Part shown: in pieces, positions 36,658 through 49,209 of the stretch | How positions within the stretch are numbered: position 1 is the stretch's first letter | Layout: every line of letters begins with the position of its first letter | Source: Aggregatibacter segnis | GTDB taxonomy: Bacteria; Pseudomonadota; Gammaproteobacteria; Enterobacterales; Pasteurellaceae | Direction: 5' to 3' | Length of the DNA stretch: 64,000 bases | Assembly (NCBI RefSeq): GCF_003130075.1 | Contig: NZ_NRCW01000001.1 | Span: 300,808-364,807, forward strand | Notes under the pieces: generated by a model | What the model was told of the DNA's origin: nothing | The model's input: the letters and a program-made list of their open reading frames with translations, nothing else | The model's database searches: none | Made by a program: the position numbers and the translations under genes

Positions 36658-37996
36658 CCTCCGTTTTCGATTAATTGCCACCTTGTCCTTGGTGTCTGTT
36701 TTGGTGTGGTTGATCTCCACGGCGGTAGCGTGGTTTCAAGTCCGTAAAGAAGTGAATCAAGTTTTTGACGCACAACAAATTCTCTTTGCTGAACGGCTAG
36801 CTTCTTCTGATTTACGCCATCTTTTAATCGATCGTCACAACCCACAACCACGCCGTCCTTTTAAAAAGCATCGTTTTGACGATGATGCGTTGGCGTTTGC
36901 GATTTTTACCACAGACGGCAACATTGTGCTCAGTGACGGTGAAAATGGCGAAAACTTTATTTATGCACCTAAAAAAGGCTTTTCACTGACTCGAATTCGT
37001 GATGATGACGATGACTGGCGTATTTTCTGGTTGCCTGTTGCCGGTGGTCGTTTAATCGTTGCCGTGGGACAGGAACAGGAATATCGCGATGAACTGATCA
37101 ATAAAATGGTATTCGGCCAAATGTGGATTTGGTTTGCGGGTTTGCCGTTTTTATTAGCTGCACTCGGGTTGATTATTCGCCGAGAATTGCGCAGCCTAAA
37201 ACAAGTGGGCGAGCAAGTGGCGAAGCGCCCGCCGGACGACACGTCGTTGTTACCGACCGACAATCTGCCGACGGAAATTTTGCCGTTAATTCAAAATTTG
37301 AATCAATTTTTTGACCGCACTTCTGCCACCTTATTGCGCGAACGTCGTTTTACTTCCGATGCTGCCCATGAATTGCGTAGCCCGCTTGCCGCTTTGCGTA
37401 TTCAAACGGAAGTGGCGCAACTTGCCGGTGATGACGTTCACTTGCGTGAACAGGCATTGGAAAATCTGACCAAAGGTATCGATCGCGCTACACAGCTGAT
37501 CGAACAATTATTAACCCTTTCTCGCTTGGATAATTTGAAAGAACTGGAAAATTTACAGGAAATTCATTGGGAACAGCTGATTCCCTCACTGATGGGGGAA
37601 TTGTATTTTCATGCGGAAAAACACCAAATCACGCTGGAGTTTGAGCCAATCGCCGTGCCGCCGGTAAAAATGGGGCAGCCGTTGTTGTTGGCACTTATGC
37701 TGCGTAATCTGATAGACAACGCCATTCGTTATTGCCCGGCGGGCAGTCAGGTTAAAGTGCGGTTGGAAAAAAACAAGATTTTGGTGGAAGACAACGGTGG
37801 CGGTGTGGATGAGGCGGATTTGGCTAAACTCGGTCAACGGTTCTATCGCCCCGCCGGTCAAAACGAAAAAGGCAGCGGCTTGGGCTTATCCATTGTTCGC
37901 CGCATTGCCGAATTGCATCACTACCAACTTACCCTCTCTAACCGTAGAAATGCTGCCGGTGAACGCATCGGGTTGTGTGCGGAGATTTTGTTGTAA
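36626..37996 (+). CDS. qseC: QseC, membrane sensor histidine kinase
   Basis: The 456-residue kinase has two membrane helices (about residues 15-35 and 165-185) flanking a periplasmic sensor domain. Phospho-acceptor histidine is in [13 protein letters not shown], and ATP-binding boxes are [19 protein letters not shown] and [12 protein letters not shown]. The sensor end contains EQEYRDELI. In A. actinomycetemcomitans an acidic EYRDD motif at this place is required for iron and catecholamine sensing; here the last residue is Glu. The overlap with qseB implies coupled translation. Confidence 0.93.
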   Translation: MMKKLNWHKRSLRFRLIATLSLVSVLVWLISTAVAWFQVRKEVNQVFDAQQILFAERLASSDLRHLLIDRHNPQPRRPFKKHRFDDDALAFAIFTTDGNIVLSDGENGENFIYAPKKGFSLTRIRDDDDDWRIFWLPVAGGRLIVAVGQEQEYRDELINKMVFGQMWIWFAGLPFLLAALGLIIRRELRSLKQVGEQVAKRPPDDTSLLPTDNLPTEILPLIQNLNQFFDRTSATLLRERRFTSDAAHELRSPLAALRIQTEVAQLAGDDVHLREQALENLTKGIDRATQLIEQLLTLSRLDNLKELENLQEIHWEQLIPSLMGELYFHAEKHQITLEFEPIAVPPVKMGQPLLLALMLRNLIDNAIRYCPAGSQVKVRLEKNKILVEDNGGGVDEADLAKLGQRFYRPAGQNEKGSGLGLSIVRRIAELHHYQLTLSNRRNAAGERIGLCAEILL

Positions 37997-38016
37997 GTCG
38001 ATAAAAAGGCGGGGCT

Positions 38017-38048
38017 AAAAGTGCGGTGAATTTTCACCGCACTTTTTT
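38017..38048 (+). terminator. Inverted USS pair terminator after qseC
   Basis: AAAAGTGCGGTGAA and TTCACCGCACTTTT form a perfect 14-bp stem with a 2-base gap, followed by more T, about 20 bp after the qseC stop. Confidence 0.88.
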
Positions 38049-38080
38049 GTTTAATGCTATTGAATAGGTTTTATGAAAAT

Positions 38081-38111
38081 AAAAAAGCAAGCCAAAAGGC
38101 TTGCTTTTTTT
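38081..38111. terminator. Terminator between qseC and argG
   Basis: AAAAAAGCAAGCC and GGCTTGCTTTTTT pair around AAAA. With T-runs in both directions it can end argG on the minus strand as well as read-through from qseBC. Confidence 0.88.
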
Positions 38112-38143
38112 CGCTGTAAAGTGCGGTCCCCAAAGAGAGCGTT

Positions 38144-39511
<1,368 letters not shown>

Positions 39512-39566
39512 TTAATGGGTTTGATAAAAGTACGTGGTAAAAACATTTCGAAAAACAACCGCACTT

Positions 39567-40397
39567 TTATTCTTCTGTTGTCAGCATTAAATTCGGATCC
39601 GGATATTGGTAAACAAATTCTAATTCATGACAAATTTTTTCCGCCATGATAATGCGCTGCGGATCTTGTTCTGAGTTAATAAAGTGCGGTGGTTCTAGCC
39701 CGTATTTTTCTGCCGCATACTGATAATAGGCTTCTCGTGTAGGGTGCATTGGCGCGGCCAAATGATATAAACGATAGCCGCCCGGGGTTTCTAACAATAA
39801 TTGAATGGCGCGTGCGCAATCGTCTAAATGGACTAAATTTACCGGAGAATGACCGCACTTGAGTGCTTGTTTTCCGGCAAGGGAATAAACAGGGTGACGA
39901 TCGTTACCGACTAAACCGGCAAAACGAATAATATCGCAATCAATGTCTTGCATTTTTGCCAAGGCGTTTTCAATTTCAACCAAGGCGCGCCCTATATCAC
40001 TGTCCGGCTGTGGGGTGACGGATTCATCAAAATGGGCGGAAATATCAGGAAAAACGGAGACGGAACTAATAAAAATAATGTGGCTTACGCCTTGTAATAA
40101 GGCTTCGTTAACCAGATTTTGCACGCCTTCGACATATTGATTGAGATCGAAAAAATATTGGCTTGGAGGAATATTAATGATCAACGAATCCACATCCAGC
40201 AATGCACTGACATCATCAGGATCCGCATTAATTTCAGGGGTAAGTTCCAAATGATAGGCTTCCAAACGCATTAAACGCATTTGTTCTACACCGTCGTGCG
40301 TGCGTTTTGTGCCTTTCACTTCCCAGCCTAGATTTTTTAAATGTCGCGCCAGTGGCAAACCTAGCCAACCTAACCCGACAATGGCGACTGACCTCAT
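39567..40397 (-). CDS. NAD-dependent epimerase/SDR-family protein, YeeZ-like
   Basis: The 276-residue product begins VAIVGLGWLGLPLARHL, a Rossmann nucleotide-binding site. It continues with IIFISSVSVFPD and the region around residue 170 typical of extended SDR enzymes, but the usual YxxxK pair is not obvious. It resembles the YeeZ group annotated as putative nucleoside-diphosphate-sugar epimerases. The substrate is unknown. It lies between argG and purC on the same strand with 65-85 bp gaps. Confidence 0.75.
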   Translation of the reverse strand: MRSVAIVGLGWLGLPLARHLKNLGWEVKGTKRTHDGVEQMRLMRLEAYHLELTPEINADPDDVSALLDVDSLIINIPPSQYFFDLNQYVEGVQNLVNEALLQGVSHIIFISSVSVFPDISAHFDESVTPQPDSDIGRALVEIENALAKMQDIDCDIIRFAGLVGNDRHPVYSLAGKQALKCGHSPVNLVHLDDCARAIQLLLETPGGYRLYHLAAPMHPTREAYYQYAAEKYGLEPPHFINSEQDPQRIIMAEKICHELEFVYQYPDPNLMLTTEE

Positions 40398-40462
40398 ATT
40401 ACTCCTATCCGGTTACAAAAAATTCCCACTATTCTAATGCATAGCGGGAATTCCTTTAAGTG

Positions 40463-41323
40463 TTATTTTGTTAATAAATCCAAGGCTTCTTGGTATTTAT
40501 CTACAGTCTTCTGAATGACATCCGACGGCACTTTCGGCGCCGGTGGCTGTTTATTCCAACCGCTGTTTTCCAACCAGTCACGAATGAATTGTTTATCAAA
40601 AGACGGAGGATTCGTGCCTTCTTTATAGGTTTCTACTGACCAAAAACGGCTAGAATCCGGCGTTAATACCTCATCCATCAAGGTTAATGTGCCGTGTTCA
40701 TCTAAGCCGAATTCAAATTTGGTGTCACAAATGATGATACCTTTGGTTAAGGCATATTTCGCCGCCTCGGTATAAAGGGCGATGGCTTTTTCTTTCACTT
40801 GCGCCGCCAAATCTTTGCCGATTAAGTTTTCGCATTCGGCATAGCTAATATTAATATCATGATTGCCGATTTCTTCTTTGCTGGATGGCGTAAAAATTGG
40901 CTCTGGCAATTTGCTGGCTTCTACCAAACCTTTTGGTAACACTAAACCGCAAATGGTGCCGGTTTGTTTATAATCTTTCAAGCCGCTGCCGGTTAAATAA
41001 CCGCGCACGATAGATTCAATTTTAATTGGGGTTAAGCGTTTGCACACCACCGCACGATCTTTTACTAAATCGGCTTCCGCTTTGGGTAACACATCGTAAA
41101 CGCTGTCGCCGGTAAAATGATTCGGCATAATGTGCGCCAGTTTGTTAAACCAAAAATTAGAAATTTGTGTCAGGATTTCGCCTTTACGCGGAATCGGATC
41201 ATCTAAAATCACATCGAACGCTGACAATCTGTCACTGGCGACCATCAACATTCGTTTGTCATCAATTTCATACAAATCCCGTACTTTGCCGGAATAGATT
41301 TTTTTAAGACTGAGTTGTGTCAT
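40463..41323 (-). CDS. purC: SAICAR synthase
   Basis: PurC adds aspartate to CAIR using ATP in the eighth step of purine synthesis. The 286-residue product has the longer form of the family. Its start is MTQLSLKKIYSGKVRDLYEI, and it has RLSAFDVILDDPIPRKGEIL, VVCKRLTPIKIESIVRGYLTG and CDTKFEFGL, which line the ATP and CAIR sites. A short AT-rich promoter region with a USS lies upstream. It is convergent with nothing and follows the porin terminator. Confidence 0.95.
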   Translation of the reverse strand: MTQLSLKKIYSGKVRDLYEIDDKRMLMVASDRLSAFDVILDDPIPRKGEILTQISNFWFNKLAHIMPNHFTGDSVYDVLPKAEADLVKDRAVVCKRLTPIKIESIVRGYLTGSGLKDYKQTGTICGLVLPKGLVEASKLPEPIFTPSSKEEIGNHDINISYAECENLIGKDLAAQVKEKAIALYTEAAKYALTKGIIICDTKFEFGLDEHGTLTLMDEVLTPDSSRFWSVETYKEGTNPPSFDKQFIRDWLENSGWNKQPPAPKVPSDVIQKTVDKYQEALDLLTK

Positions 41324-41481
41324 TTCATTCCCTTTTTATCTGCGTAAAAATAATGGCGCGTATTGTACCGCACTTTTTACGCAAACGTTTGCATTTTTTT
41401 GGCGAGAATTTTATTTGTATGGGTGTAAGAGAGAAAAGTGCGGTCAGAAAAAACATGTTTTTTAGTTGAACTATCAAATAT

Positions 41482-41510
41482 AAAAAGACCGATAGCTTTC
41501 GCTATCGGTC
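41482..41510 (-). terminator. Terminator of the porin gene
   Basis: GACCGATAGC and GCTATCGGTC form a perfect 10-bp stem; on the minus strand the loop is GAAA and a T-run (TTTTTA) follows. It lies about 40 bp past the porin stop. Confidence 0.9.
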
Positions 41511-41547
41511 AAAAAGACAGTAGTATGTATTTTATGAATAATAAGAA

Positions 41548-42588
41548 TTAGAACATGATACGGGTACCTAAGCCGATGCGAGCTGCATCAGATACTTTTG
41601 TACCGTTTTCTTTAACATTCGCTTTGCCGCCTTCAAGGTAAACAGCAACGTGTTTGTTAAATCTGTGGTCAACACCCATTACCCAGCCTCTGTGTTTACC
41701 ATTAGCTCGGCCTTCATTTTTACCGGTACCCCATAAGAATGCACCGTAAAGGGCGTTTTGCTCGGTTAAATCGACTTTCAAACCTAAGTCAAAACGGTCG
41801 ATTTTTTCATATTTAGCTTTCATGCTATGTTTGAAGTTGTAATCGCTATGACCTTTCATTGATGTACCATGAGCCCAGTCAAAACCAACGGTCACGATTT
41901 TATATTTTACGTCAAAACCGACACCGGCAATTTTTTGTTTGTAGTCTTTGGTTACTACAACATTATCAGCTTTTTTCACTTCGATATAACCGGAACCGAA
42001 TCTCACACCTACGTCGCCCCATTGGCCGTCATAGAAAGCACCTACGCCAAAACCTTGACCCGCATCTGCTTTGGTTTTATCTGCTTCACCAAAGTAGTAG
42101 TCTGCGGCAACACGGAAACCGTCAAATTTGTTAGACATAAAGTGAACCGCTTTTGGTGCGTTATCGTGTAATACGTTACCACCTAACTCGTAAGAGTAGT
42201 TAGCTTTAGGAATGTGGTCACCTAAAGTAAGTTGACGACCGAAAGTCAATGAACCGACATCTTTATGTGCAAATCCACCGAATAAGCGTTTGGTGTTGAT
42301 GCCATCACCAACAGTACCGTTTTGTGTGAAACGAATTTCAAATGCCGCTAATGCGCTGAAACCGTTGCCAATCTCTTGGCTTGCGCGAACGCGAACACGA
42401 GAACCACGGTCAACTAAATCAGTGCGTTTGCCACTAGTGTCGACTTTTTTATCTTTCATGTTAACGATTTCGAATGCGCCACGTCCGTCTAATTCAACTT
42501 TTGTGCCTTCGTTTTTATAAACGACAACAGCATTTGCTGAAGCCGCAGCCATTGCTGTTACTACTAGTGCGATAAGTGTTTTTTTCAT
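41548..42588 (-). CDS. General porin, OmpP2-like
   Basis: The 346-residue product has a signal peptide (MKKTLIALVVTAMAAASANA) and then VVVYKNEGTKVELDGRGAFE, the usual start of a gram-negative trimeric porin. Alternating beta-strands continue to the end, ARIGLGTRIMF, with C-terminal Phe recognised by the BAM complex. It would be a major outer-membrane diffusion channel, as OmpP2 is in Haemophilus. The ATG at 42588, with AAGGTG in front, was chosen over an upstream in-frame ATG. The long upstream region carries CRP-like sites. Confidence 0.9.
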   Translation of the reverse strand: MKKTLIALVVTAMAAASANAVVVYKNEGTKVELDGRGAFEIVNMKDKKVDTSGKRTDLVDRGSRVRVRASQEIGNGFSALAAFEIRFTQNGTVGDGINTKRLFGGFAHKDVGSLTFGRQLTLGDHIPKANYSYELGGNVLHDNAPKAVHFMSNKFDGFRVAADYYFGEADKTKADAGQGFGVGAFYDGQWGDVGVRFGSGYIEVKKADNVVVTKDYKQKIAGVGFDVKYKIVTVGFDWAHGTSMKGHSDYNFKHSMKAKYEKIDRFDLGLKVDLTEQNALYGAFLWGTGKNEGRANGKHRGWVMGVDHRFNKHVAVYLEGGKANVKENGTKVSDAARIGLGTRIMF

Positions 42589-42824
42589 GTTAATCACCTT
42601 GAGTTTTAGTTTTAACAAAATTGACGTTCTTATTGTATAAAATCGGATGTTTCACTCCATTTTGTTTTTATTAAATGGCGTTTTTCTCGATTTCAGTTCA
42701 ACGCTAATAAAACTTTTTAGTACTGTCAATAAACGAGAAATTTCACGTGGTTTTTAAAACCATTATTTTTCAAATGGTTATGTAATTCTTCCATTTTGGT
42801 TTAGTGGCGAAAAGTGTTATCTGG

Positions 42825-42840
42825 ATCACAATTTTTATAT
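42825..42840. promoter_or_regulatory. CRP-like site, weaker copy
   Basis: TGTTA-TCTGGA-TCACA matches the CRP consensus TGTGA-N6-TCACA at 9 of 10 positions. It is about 240 bp upstream of the porin start. Confidence 0.5.
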
Positions 42841-42971
42841 TTTCTTGATCGACTATTTTCTATCGGGTTGATATTAAAATATTGATTTTTATATGTATTT
42901 TATTTTTTACAGAAATCACTGTGCAATAAAATAAATAGATAAGTGATTTATTTTGGATTTCATCTTATTTT

Positions 42972-42987
42972 TGTGATGCTGATCACA
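42972..42987. promoter_or_regulatory. CRP site, perfect consensus
   Basis: TGTGA-TGCTGA-TCACA matches the CRP consensus exactly. It lies about 385 bp from the porin start and 310 bp from the prfC start, with a plus-strand TTGACG 7 bp to the right. Confidence 0.7.
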
Positions 42988-43296
42988 TAATAGTTGACGG
43001 AATTCGCCTTTAAAAACAATGGGATGGGAAAAGTCTTTCACTCCATTTGAAATAAATTTTTATTTGATGAATGAAAGAGAGAATAAATTTTGTGCGTTTT
43101 TAATGCACGCCAAGTGCTTATCATGGTGAAATAAAAATACCCGGAAAATACACCGCACTTTGTTGTAACGTGCTCGCATTCATGATTCTCAAACTTGAAA
43201 AAAGTGGCTAAAAAGCATATAGTTGCGCCACTTATTTTTGGACCGTCGTTTAAGGCGGTTTCTTTATTTCTTCATCAAACAACACAGACAGAACAG

Positions 43297-44880
43297 ATGA
43301 CATACCCACAAGAACAAGTTAATAAACGCCGCACTTTTGCGATTATTTCTCACCCCGATGCGGGTAAAACCACGATTACCGAAAAGGTTTTGCTTTATGG
43401 TAACGCCATTCAAAAAGCCGGTTCGGTGAAAGGCAAAGGTTCCGCACAGCACGCGAAATCCGACTGGATGGAAATGGAAAAACAACGTGGGATTTCTATC
43501 ACCACTTCCGTGATGCAATTCCCATACAACGATTGTTTGGTCAACCTGCTGGATACTCCGGGGCATGAGGATTTCTCTGAAGATACCTACCGCACTTTAA
43601 CGGCAGTGGATAGCTGTTTGATGGTGATCGACTCCGCTAAAGGGGTTGAGGATCGTACCATTAAATTGATGGAAGTCGCCCGTTTGCGCGACACACCGAT
43701 TATCACGTTTATGAACAAACTTGACCGTGATATTCGTGATCCGATGGAATTGTTGGATGAAGTCGAAAACGTATTGAAAATTCACTGTGCGCCAATTACT
43801 TGGCCTATCGGCTGCGGTAAATTATTCAAGGGTGTGTATCACTTATACAAAGACGAAACCTATCTTTACCAAACCGGGCAAGGGCACACCATTCAAGAAG
43901 TGCGAATTGTAAAAGGCTTGAATAATCCGGAATTGGATAACGCCGTAGGTGACGATTTGGCACAACAATTACGTGATGAATTGGAATTGGTCAAAGGCGC
44001 CAGCAACGAATTTGACTTAGATTTATTCCTAAACGGCGAACTGACACCGGTCTTTTTCGGTACTGCGTTAGGGAATTTCGGTGTGGATCATTTCCTTGAT
44101 GGTTTAACCGAATGGGCACCAGCGCCACAAGCCCGTCAAGCCGATGTGCGTAAAGTGTCTGCCGATGAAGAAAAATTCAGCGGTTTCGTGTTTAAAATTC
44201 AAGCCAATATGGATCCGAAACACCGCGACCGCGTTGCCTTCTTACGTGTCGTGTCGGGCAAATATGAAAAAGGCATGAAACTCAAACATGTGCGTATCGG
44301 CAAAGATGTGGTGATTTCCGATGCGCTAACCTTTATGGCGGGCGACCGCGCCCATGCAGAAGAAGCCTATGCCGGCGATATTATCGGTTTGCACAATCAC
44401 GGTACGATTCAAATCGGCGATACCTTTACCCAAGGGGAAGACTTAAAATTCACGGGCATACCAAACTTTGCACCGGAGTTATTCCGCCGTATTCGTTTGA
44501 AAGATCCTCTCAAGCAAAAGCAATTATTAAAAGGATTGGTACAGCTTTCTGAGGAAGGTGCTGTACAGGTTTTCCGTCCGTTGTTGAATAACGATTTAAT
44601 CGTTGGGGCCGTGGGCGTGTTGCAGTTTGATGTGGTCGTTTCGCGTTTGAAATCCGAATATAACGTAGAAGCTATTTATGAAACCGTCAACGTGGCAACG
44701 GCGCGTTGGGTGGAATGTGGTGATGCGAAAAAATTTGAAGAGTTTAAACGTAAAAACGAGCAAAACTTGGCGTTAGACGGTGGCGATAACCTCACTTATA
44801 TCGCCCCGACTATGGTCAATCTCAACCTTGCGCAAGAGCGTTACCCTGACGTGACATTCTTCAAAACACGCGAACATTAA
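43297..44880 (+). CDS. prfC: Peptide chain release factor 3
   Basis: RF3 is a GTPase that removes RF1 and RF2 from the ribosome after peptide release. The 527-residue product has the family length. The G domain shows [16 protein letters not shown] (P-loop), [26 protein letters not shown] and TFMNKLDRD. The ATG at 43297 ([13 protein letters not shown]) was chosen because the family starts there; the reading frame is open 102 bp further upstream, but that part is not conserved. A USS-based terminator follows. Confidence 0.97.
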   Translation: MTYPQEQVNKRRTFAIISHPDAGKTTITEKVLLYGNAIQKAGSVKGKGSAQHAKSDWMEMEKQRGISITTSVMQFPYNDCLVNLLDTPGHEDFSEDTYRTLTAVDSCLMVIDSAKGVEDRTIKLMEVARLRDTPIITFMNKLDRDIRDPMELLDEVENVLKIHCAPITWPIGCGKLFKGVYHLYKDETYLYQTGQGHTIQEVRIVKGLNNPELDNAVGDDLAQQLRDELELVKGASNEFDLDLFLNGELTPVFFGTALGNFGVDHFLDGLTEWAPAPQARQADVRKVSADEEKFSGFVFKIQANMDPKHRDRVAFLRVVSGKYEKGMKLKHVRIGKDVVISDALTFMAGDRAHAEEAYAGDIIGLHNHGTIQIGDTFTQGEDLKFTGIPNFAPELFRRIRLKDPLKQKQLLKGLVQLSEEGAVQVFRPLLNNDLIVGAVGVLQFDVVVSRLKSEYNVEAIYETVNVATARWVECGDAKKFEEFKRKNEQNLALDGGDNLTYIAPTMVNLNLAQERYPDVTFFKTREH

Positions 44881-44902
44881 TTCGCTCAAAAATGTTAAAA
44901 AA

Positions 44903-44942
44903 GCAGACCGCACTTTAAGAGATTAAAGTGCGGTCTTTTTTC
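44903..44942. terminator. Inverted USS pair terminator after prfC
   Basis: AGACCGCACTTTAA and TTAAAGTGCGGTCT pair around GAGA and run into TTTTTTCT. It sits between convergent prfC and the BASS transporter gene. Confidence 0.9.
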
Positions 44943-44955
44943 TAGGTGTTTTTAC

Positions 44956-45903
44956 TTACTTGTTGTCTTCTTCGTTACCATTTTTCAAAGTAGAGAAGTA
45001 GTTTGCTAAAATCGGGCCGGAAACGTTGTGCCAGAAACTGAACACAGCGCTTGGTACGGCAGCGATTGGGTTCAAATGCGCAGTGGCAAGTGCTGCGCCT
45101 AAACCGGAGTTTTGCATACCCACTTCAATGGCGATGGCTTTGCTGTCGTAGTTATTTAATTTGAGTAATTTGGCTGCGATAAAGCCGATGAGGTAGCCCA
45201 AACAGTTGTGCAAGACAACCACACCGAAAATCAATAAACCGGAGTCGATGATTTTGTCTTTGCTACCGGCAACCACTGCCGCAAGAATCAAGACAATCGC
45301 GATGACGGAAACCAATGGCATGGTTTGGCTGATTTGCGACATTTGTTTTTTGAATAGCGCGCGAATTACTAAGCCCAAGAAAATTGGGAAAAGCACCATT
45401 TCCAACACGGAAATAAACATCGCACTGGCGTTAATTTCGATCCATTGGCTGGCCAACACATAGAAAATCACCGGCGTTAATAACGGGGCTAACAAGGTGG
45501 AAATGGTGGTGCAAGCCACGGAAAGTGCGGTGTTACCACGGGCCAAATAGGTCATCACGTTAGAGGACGTACCACCCGGGCAAGAGCCGACAAGAATCAC
45601 ACCGGCCGCTAAATCATCCGGTAAATTTAGGGCTTTTGCGAGGACAAAAGCGATGGATGGCATGATCACAAATTGCCCGATTACACCGACAATGACGGCT
45701 TTCGGATGTTTGGCGACTTCACTGAAATCATTGAACGTCAGCGTAATTCCCATGCCGAACATGACGATGCCGAGCAAGTAAGGAATATATTGGCGGAGCC
45801 ATAAAAAGGTTTCCGGCGAGAGAAACGCGAGGAGAGCGAAAAGTAATACCCAAAGGGCAAAAGTTTTACTGACAAATTGGGTAAATTTAAGCAATGCGTG
45901 CAT
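44956..45903 (-). CDS. Bile acid:sodium symporter (BASS) family transporter
   Basis: The 315-residue inner-membrane protein has about ten helices. The conserved GSCPGGTSSNVMTYLARGN and VGMQNSGLGAALATAHL segments match the sodium-binding crossover regions of BASS proteins. Bacterial members carry keto acids, pantoate or similar organic anions with sodium; the substrate is not known here. It ends in a charged cytoplasmic tail (NGNEEDNK). It is a single gene between prfC and glnE. Confidence 0.88.
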   Translation of the reverse strand: MHALLKFTQFVSKTFALWVLLFALLAFLSPETFLWLRQYIPYLLGIVMFGMGITLTFNDFSEVAKHPKAVIVGVIGQFVIMPSIAFVLAKALNLPDDLAAGVILVGSCPGGTSSNVMTYLARGNTALSVACTTISTLLAPLLTPVIFYVLASQWIEINASAMFISVLEMVLFPIFLGLVIRALFKKQMSQISQTMPLVSVIAIVLILAAVVAGSKDKIIDSGLLIFGVVVLHNCLGYLIGFIAAKLLKLNNYDSKAIAIEVGMQNSGLGAALATAHLNPIAAVPSAVFSFWHNVSGPILANYFSTLKNGNEEDNK

Positions 45904-46078
45904 AAAAAATCCTTAAAAATTAAAAGTACGAGTAGTGAAAAAAGGTAGTCAACATAGCAGAAAATAGGAGAAATGAAAAAATATTTTCGGGGCGAAAAAG
46001 GCGAAAACGTGAATTTTTTTATTTTCACAATTAATTCACGTTTTTAACTCATGAAATTCAGTCAAAAATGACCGCACT

Positions 46079-49012
46079 TTAATGGAACAAGCGCGCCCAC
46101 ATCTCTCGCACAAACGCCCGTTCTGCACAAAATTCCGACGCATCCACCACAGAGGGTAAACCGAGTAAATTCAAATGGTGAATACGGTTGCGTAGATCTA
46201 CATAACATTGTTTCAAACGTTCGCTATCGGCATCAGAAATCACGCCATATTCTGCCATGATTTCGAAAATCCGAACGTTATCTGACCAACGGGTGAGTGC
46301 GGGCTGCTGCGGCGAATGCGCCAACACCAAATATTGGGCGATAAATTCAATGTCCGTAATGCCGCCTTGGTCGGTTTTGATGTTGAATTGGGCGTCATCA
46401 TGTTTTGCCAAATGTTCATACATTTTTTCCCGCATTTCGCAGACATCCTGTTTCAGTTGAACTAAATCACGTGGTGCAGAAAGTACCTTGTGGCGAATGG
46501 TTTCAAATTCGTCTCGGAGTTTCTGTTCGCCGAACACTGCACGGCTACGCACCAAGGCTTGTTTTTCCCAGGTCCAGGCTTCGTTTAGTTGATAGTTTTC
46601 AAAGGCGGCGAAAGAGCAACCAAGCAACCCTGCATCACCGGATGGGCGTAGGCGCATATCCACGTCATATAAAATCCCGGCGCTGGTATTCATGCTGAAA
46701 ATACTGACGATTTTTTGCGCCAAACGTAAATAGAATTGGTTGCTGTCGATGACTTTTTTGCCACCAACGGTTTGGCTATTGCTAGCGGGATCGTATAAGA
46801 AGACGAGATCTAAGTCAGATTTATAGCCTAATTCAATGCCGCCCAATTTTCCGTAGCCCACCACGAGGAAGTTTTTCTCTCCTTCTGCCAAATGTTCGGG
46901 CACCCCAAAACGCACGGCGATTTGTTGCCACGCCAAATTGACCACCGCGCCGATAATGGCCTCAGCCAAATAGGTGAGATGATCGCTCACTTTCATTACC
47001 GGCAACACGCCGAGAATATCGGCGGCGGCAATGCGGAGCAGGGCAGCGTGCTTAAACTGGCGCAAGCCGTCGATAAATTGTTCTTCGTCATCTTGCGGCA
47101 GACGTAATAAATATTGCTGTAATTCGGAAGCGTACTCGGTAAAGTGCGGTGGATTTCGCAGGGATTTTTGATCGAGCAATTCATCGAGCAAAATCGGGTG
47201 GCGCGCCACTTGTTCTGCAATAAATTTTGATTGGGAACACAGTTCGATAAGCTGCGTCAAGGCTTGCGGATTCTCTGCTAATAGCTCGAGGTAAGTGGTA
47301 CGCGTGAGAATTTTTTCAATAATCGTCAAAATCCGTGGCAGTAAAACCGGGCTGTTGGGGGTGTGTAAAACTTGTTGCAACAGGTTTGGCATTAAGCGAT
47401 TGAGCACTGCCCGCCCACGCACACCAATGGCATAACGAGGCAGTTCGTTGCGAAATTGCAACAGACGATCCAACACCGCATCTTGTTCCGCCTCCGGCAC
47501 ACCGTTTTGTTGCAAAATGCCGAGCAATTCTTGTTCGTCAAAATCCGCTTCGAGGAAATCTTCCCACGCATTTTCCGATGTATTTTCTTCTTGTTCATCG
47601 CCAATTAATGACTGAAAAACCGACCGCACTTTGCGCTGATGTTCTTGTAATACGGCGAGAAAACTCGCCCAATCGTGAATCGGGTAGGTGACGGAAATAC
47701 TTTCTTGTTGCGCACCCCATTGGGTAAATTCTGTGCAGGCGAAGATTAAACGTTGACGATCCAATTCGTTATCGGGCAGTTGTTGGGTTTGTTGATCTTT
47801 GATGGCTTGCAACACATTTTCCGTACGGCGTAGAAATAAATAGGCGTGGCGCAAATCGGATTCCTGTTCGCAGGAAATTAAATTCAGCCTGCTCAGTTCC
47901 GGCAATAAATTCAGCAATTCGTGCTGCTGTAAGGCAATTTCCCGCCCACCGCGAATTAACTGGAAAACCTGCACGATAAACTCAATTTCACGAATGCCAC
48001 CCGCGCCCAATTTGATGTTATCGGTGAGGTTGCGGCGGCGTACTTCCCGTTCGATTTTTTGTTTCATCTCACGCAACGCCTGAATCACGCTGAAATCAAT
48101 GTAGCGACGATATACAAACGGGCGCAATAAATTCTGTAAAACGGCAACATTGGGATCCGTTGCTTGCGCACCTAAAATTCGCCCTTTGATCATGGCGTAA
48201 CGTTCCCAATCGCGTCCTTGATCCTGATAATACTGCTCCATGGCGTTAAAACTGAGTGCCAACGCACCACTGTCGCCAAAGGGACGTAAACGCATATCCG
48301 TGCGGTACACAAAGCCATCGGCGGTGTATTGATCTAACGCGTTAATCAAGCGTTGCCCCAAACGGGTGAAAAACTTCGCATTATCCACGCTACGGCGCGC
48401 ACCTACGGTTTCCCCTTGGCTTGGATAAGTAAAAATCAAATCAATGTCGGAAGAAAAATTCAGCTCAAAGCCGCCTAGTTTGCCCATGCCGAGAATGTAT
48501 AATTGCTGCGCGTTGCCTTGCGCATCCATCGGCGTACCCATTTCTTCACACGCCCGTGCATAAAGCCAATCGCGCGCACCAATAATCAGGCTTTCAGCCA
48601 GTTGCGACAAGCGAATAAAAACCTGTTCCACCGTGGCAAAATTCAGGCTCTGGCAAACACTCAGCTTCACCATTTCACGGGCGCGAAACAGACGTAATTC
48701 CCGATAAAGCTGTTCTTCCGTTTGCACATGCTGTAACACCTCATCCAACCGCTCGACGTACTGGTCACAGTCCTCAAAGTGCGGTAGTTTTTCCCAACAT
48801 TTTGCTAAAAACGCAGGCTGTTTCTGCCACGCCTCTGCCACAAAATCCGACATCGCCACTGCCACAGCCATTTGTCCGATATTTGTTGCGGGATTTTCTC
48901 TTTGTTGTTCGATTTGTTCAAACAAAGTGGAATCGAATTTTTCCGGAAAAGAGTGAATTAAAACCTCGGCAAGCGAACGGAGTTTATCGGTAAATTGAGC
49001 AACAAAAGACAT
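46079..49012 (-). CDS. glnE: Bifunctional glutamine synthetase adenylyltransferase/adenylyl-removing enzyme
   Basis: GlnE adds or removes AMP on glutamine synthetase according to PII state, tuning nitrogen assimilation. The 977-residue product has two nucleotidyltransferase domains: the N-terminal adenylyl-removing half with [19 protein letters not shown] and the C-terminal adenylyltransferase half with [19 protein letters not shown] (GxG-D-x-D motifs). It is slightly longer than the 946-residue E. coli protein. USS copies lie in the gene. The type I-C CRISPR locus begins 198 bp upstream of its start and runs the other way. Confidence 0.95.
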   Translation of the reverse strand: MSFVAQFTDKLRSLAEVLIHSFPEKFDSTLFEQIEQQRENPATNIGQMAVAVAMSDFVAEAWQKQPAFLAKCWEKLPHFEDCDQYVERLDEVLQHVQTEEQLYRELRLFRAREMVKLSVCQSLNFATVEQVFIRLSQLAESLIIGARDWLYARACEEMGTPMDAQGNAQQLYILGMGKLGGFELNFSSDIDLIFTYPSQGETVGARRSVDNAKFFTRLGQRLINALDQYTADGFVYRTDMRLRPFGDSGALALSFNAMEQYYQDQGRDWERYAMIKGRILGAQATDPNVAVLQNLLRPFVYRRYIDFSVIQALREMKQKIEREVRRRNLTDNIKLGAGGIREIEFIVQVFQLIRGGREIALQQHELLNLLPELSRLNLISCEQESDLRHAYLFLRRTENVLQAIKDQQTQQLPDNELDRQRLIFACTEFTQWGAQQESISVTYPIHDWASFLAVLQEHQRKVRSVFQSLIGDEQEENTSENAWEDFLEADFDEQELLGILQQNGVPEAEQDAVLDRLLQFRNELPRYAIGVRGRAVLNRLMPNLLQQVLHTPNSPVLLPRILTIIEKILTRTTYLELLAENPQALTQLIELCSQSKFIAEQVARHPILLDELLDQKSLRNPPHFTEYASELQQYLLRLPQDDEEQFIDGLRQFKHAALLRIAAADILGVLPVMKVSDHLTYLAEAIIGAVVNLAWQQIAVRFGVPEHLAEGEKNFLVVGYGKLGGIELGYKSDLDLVFLYDPASNSQTVGGKKVIDSNQFYLRLAQKIVSIFSMNTSAGILYDVDMRLRPSGDAGLLGCSFAAFENYQLNEAWTWEKQALVRSRAVFGEQKLRDEFETIRHKVLSAPRDLVQLKQDVCEMREKMYEHLAKHDDAQFNIKTDQGGITDIEFIAQYLVLAHSPQQPALTRWSDNVRIFEIMAEYGVISDADSERLKQCYVDLRNRIHHLNLLGLPSVVDASEFCAERAFVREMWARLFH

Positions 49013-49209
49013 GGTGAATCCTTATGAAAAATGATGCGTAAACTTTAGCATGAAATGGCGAAAATTTCAGGGGAGAAAAAGTGTGATTGCTATCTCAGAA
49101 TGAAAAATCGGCGTTAGATGATATGTAATATTTTTGATATTCTTTTCGCAAACTCACAAATTATTTTGATGAGGAAGCTTCCCATTATTTTAACCTAAAA
49201 GGAACTGCG

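Larger units (their letters stand above)
42589..43296. promoter_or_regulatory. 708-bp AT-rich regulatory gap between porin and prfC
   Basis: No gene was found in this gap. It holds two CRP-like palindromes, a direct repeat of 13 bases (TTTCACTCCATTT at 42650-42662 and 43036-43048), a likely minus-strand porin -10 (TACAAT, near 42630-42640), a plus-strand TTGACG at 42994-42999 and one USS core at 43152-43160. The length and the sites suggest complex control of the porin, a small RNA, or both. Confidence 0.5.

Noticed and set aside
42589-43296. Missed protein gene in the porin/prfC gap
   Set aside because: No frame over 60 codons with a ribosome site was found, and the prfC frame upstream of 43297 has no conserved sequence.
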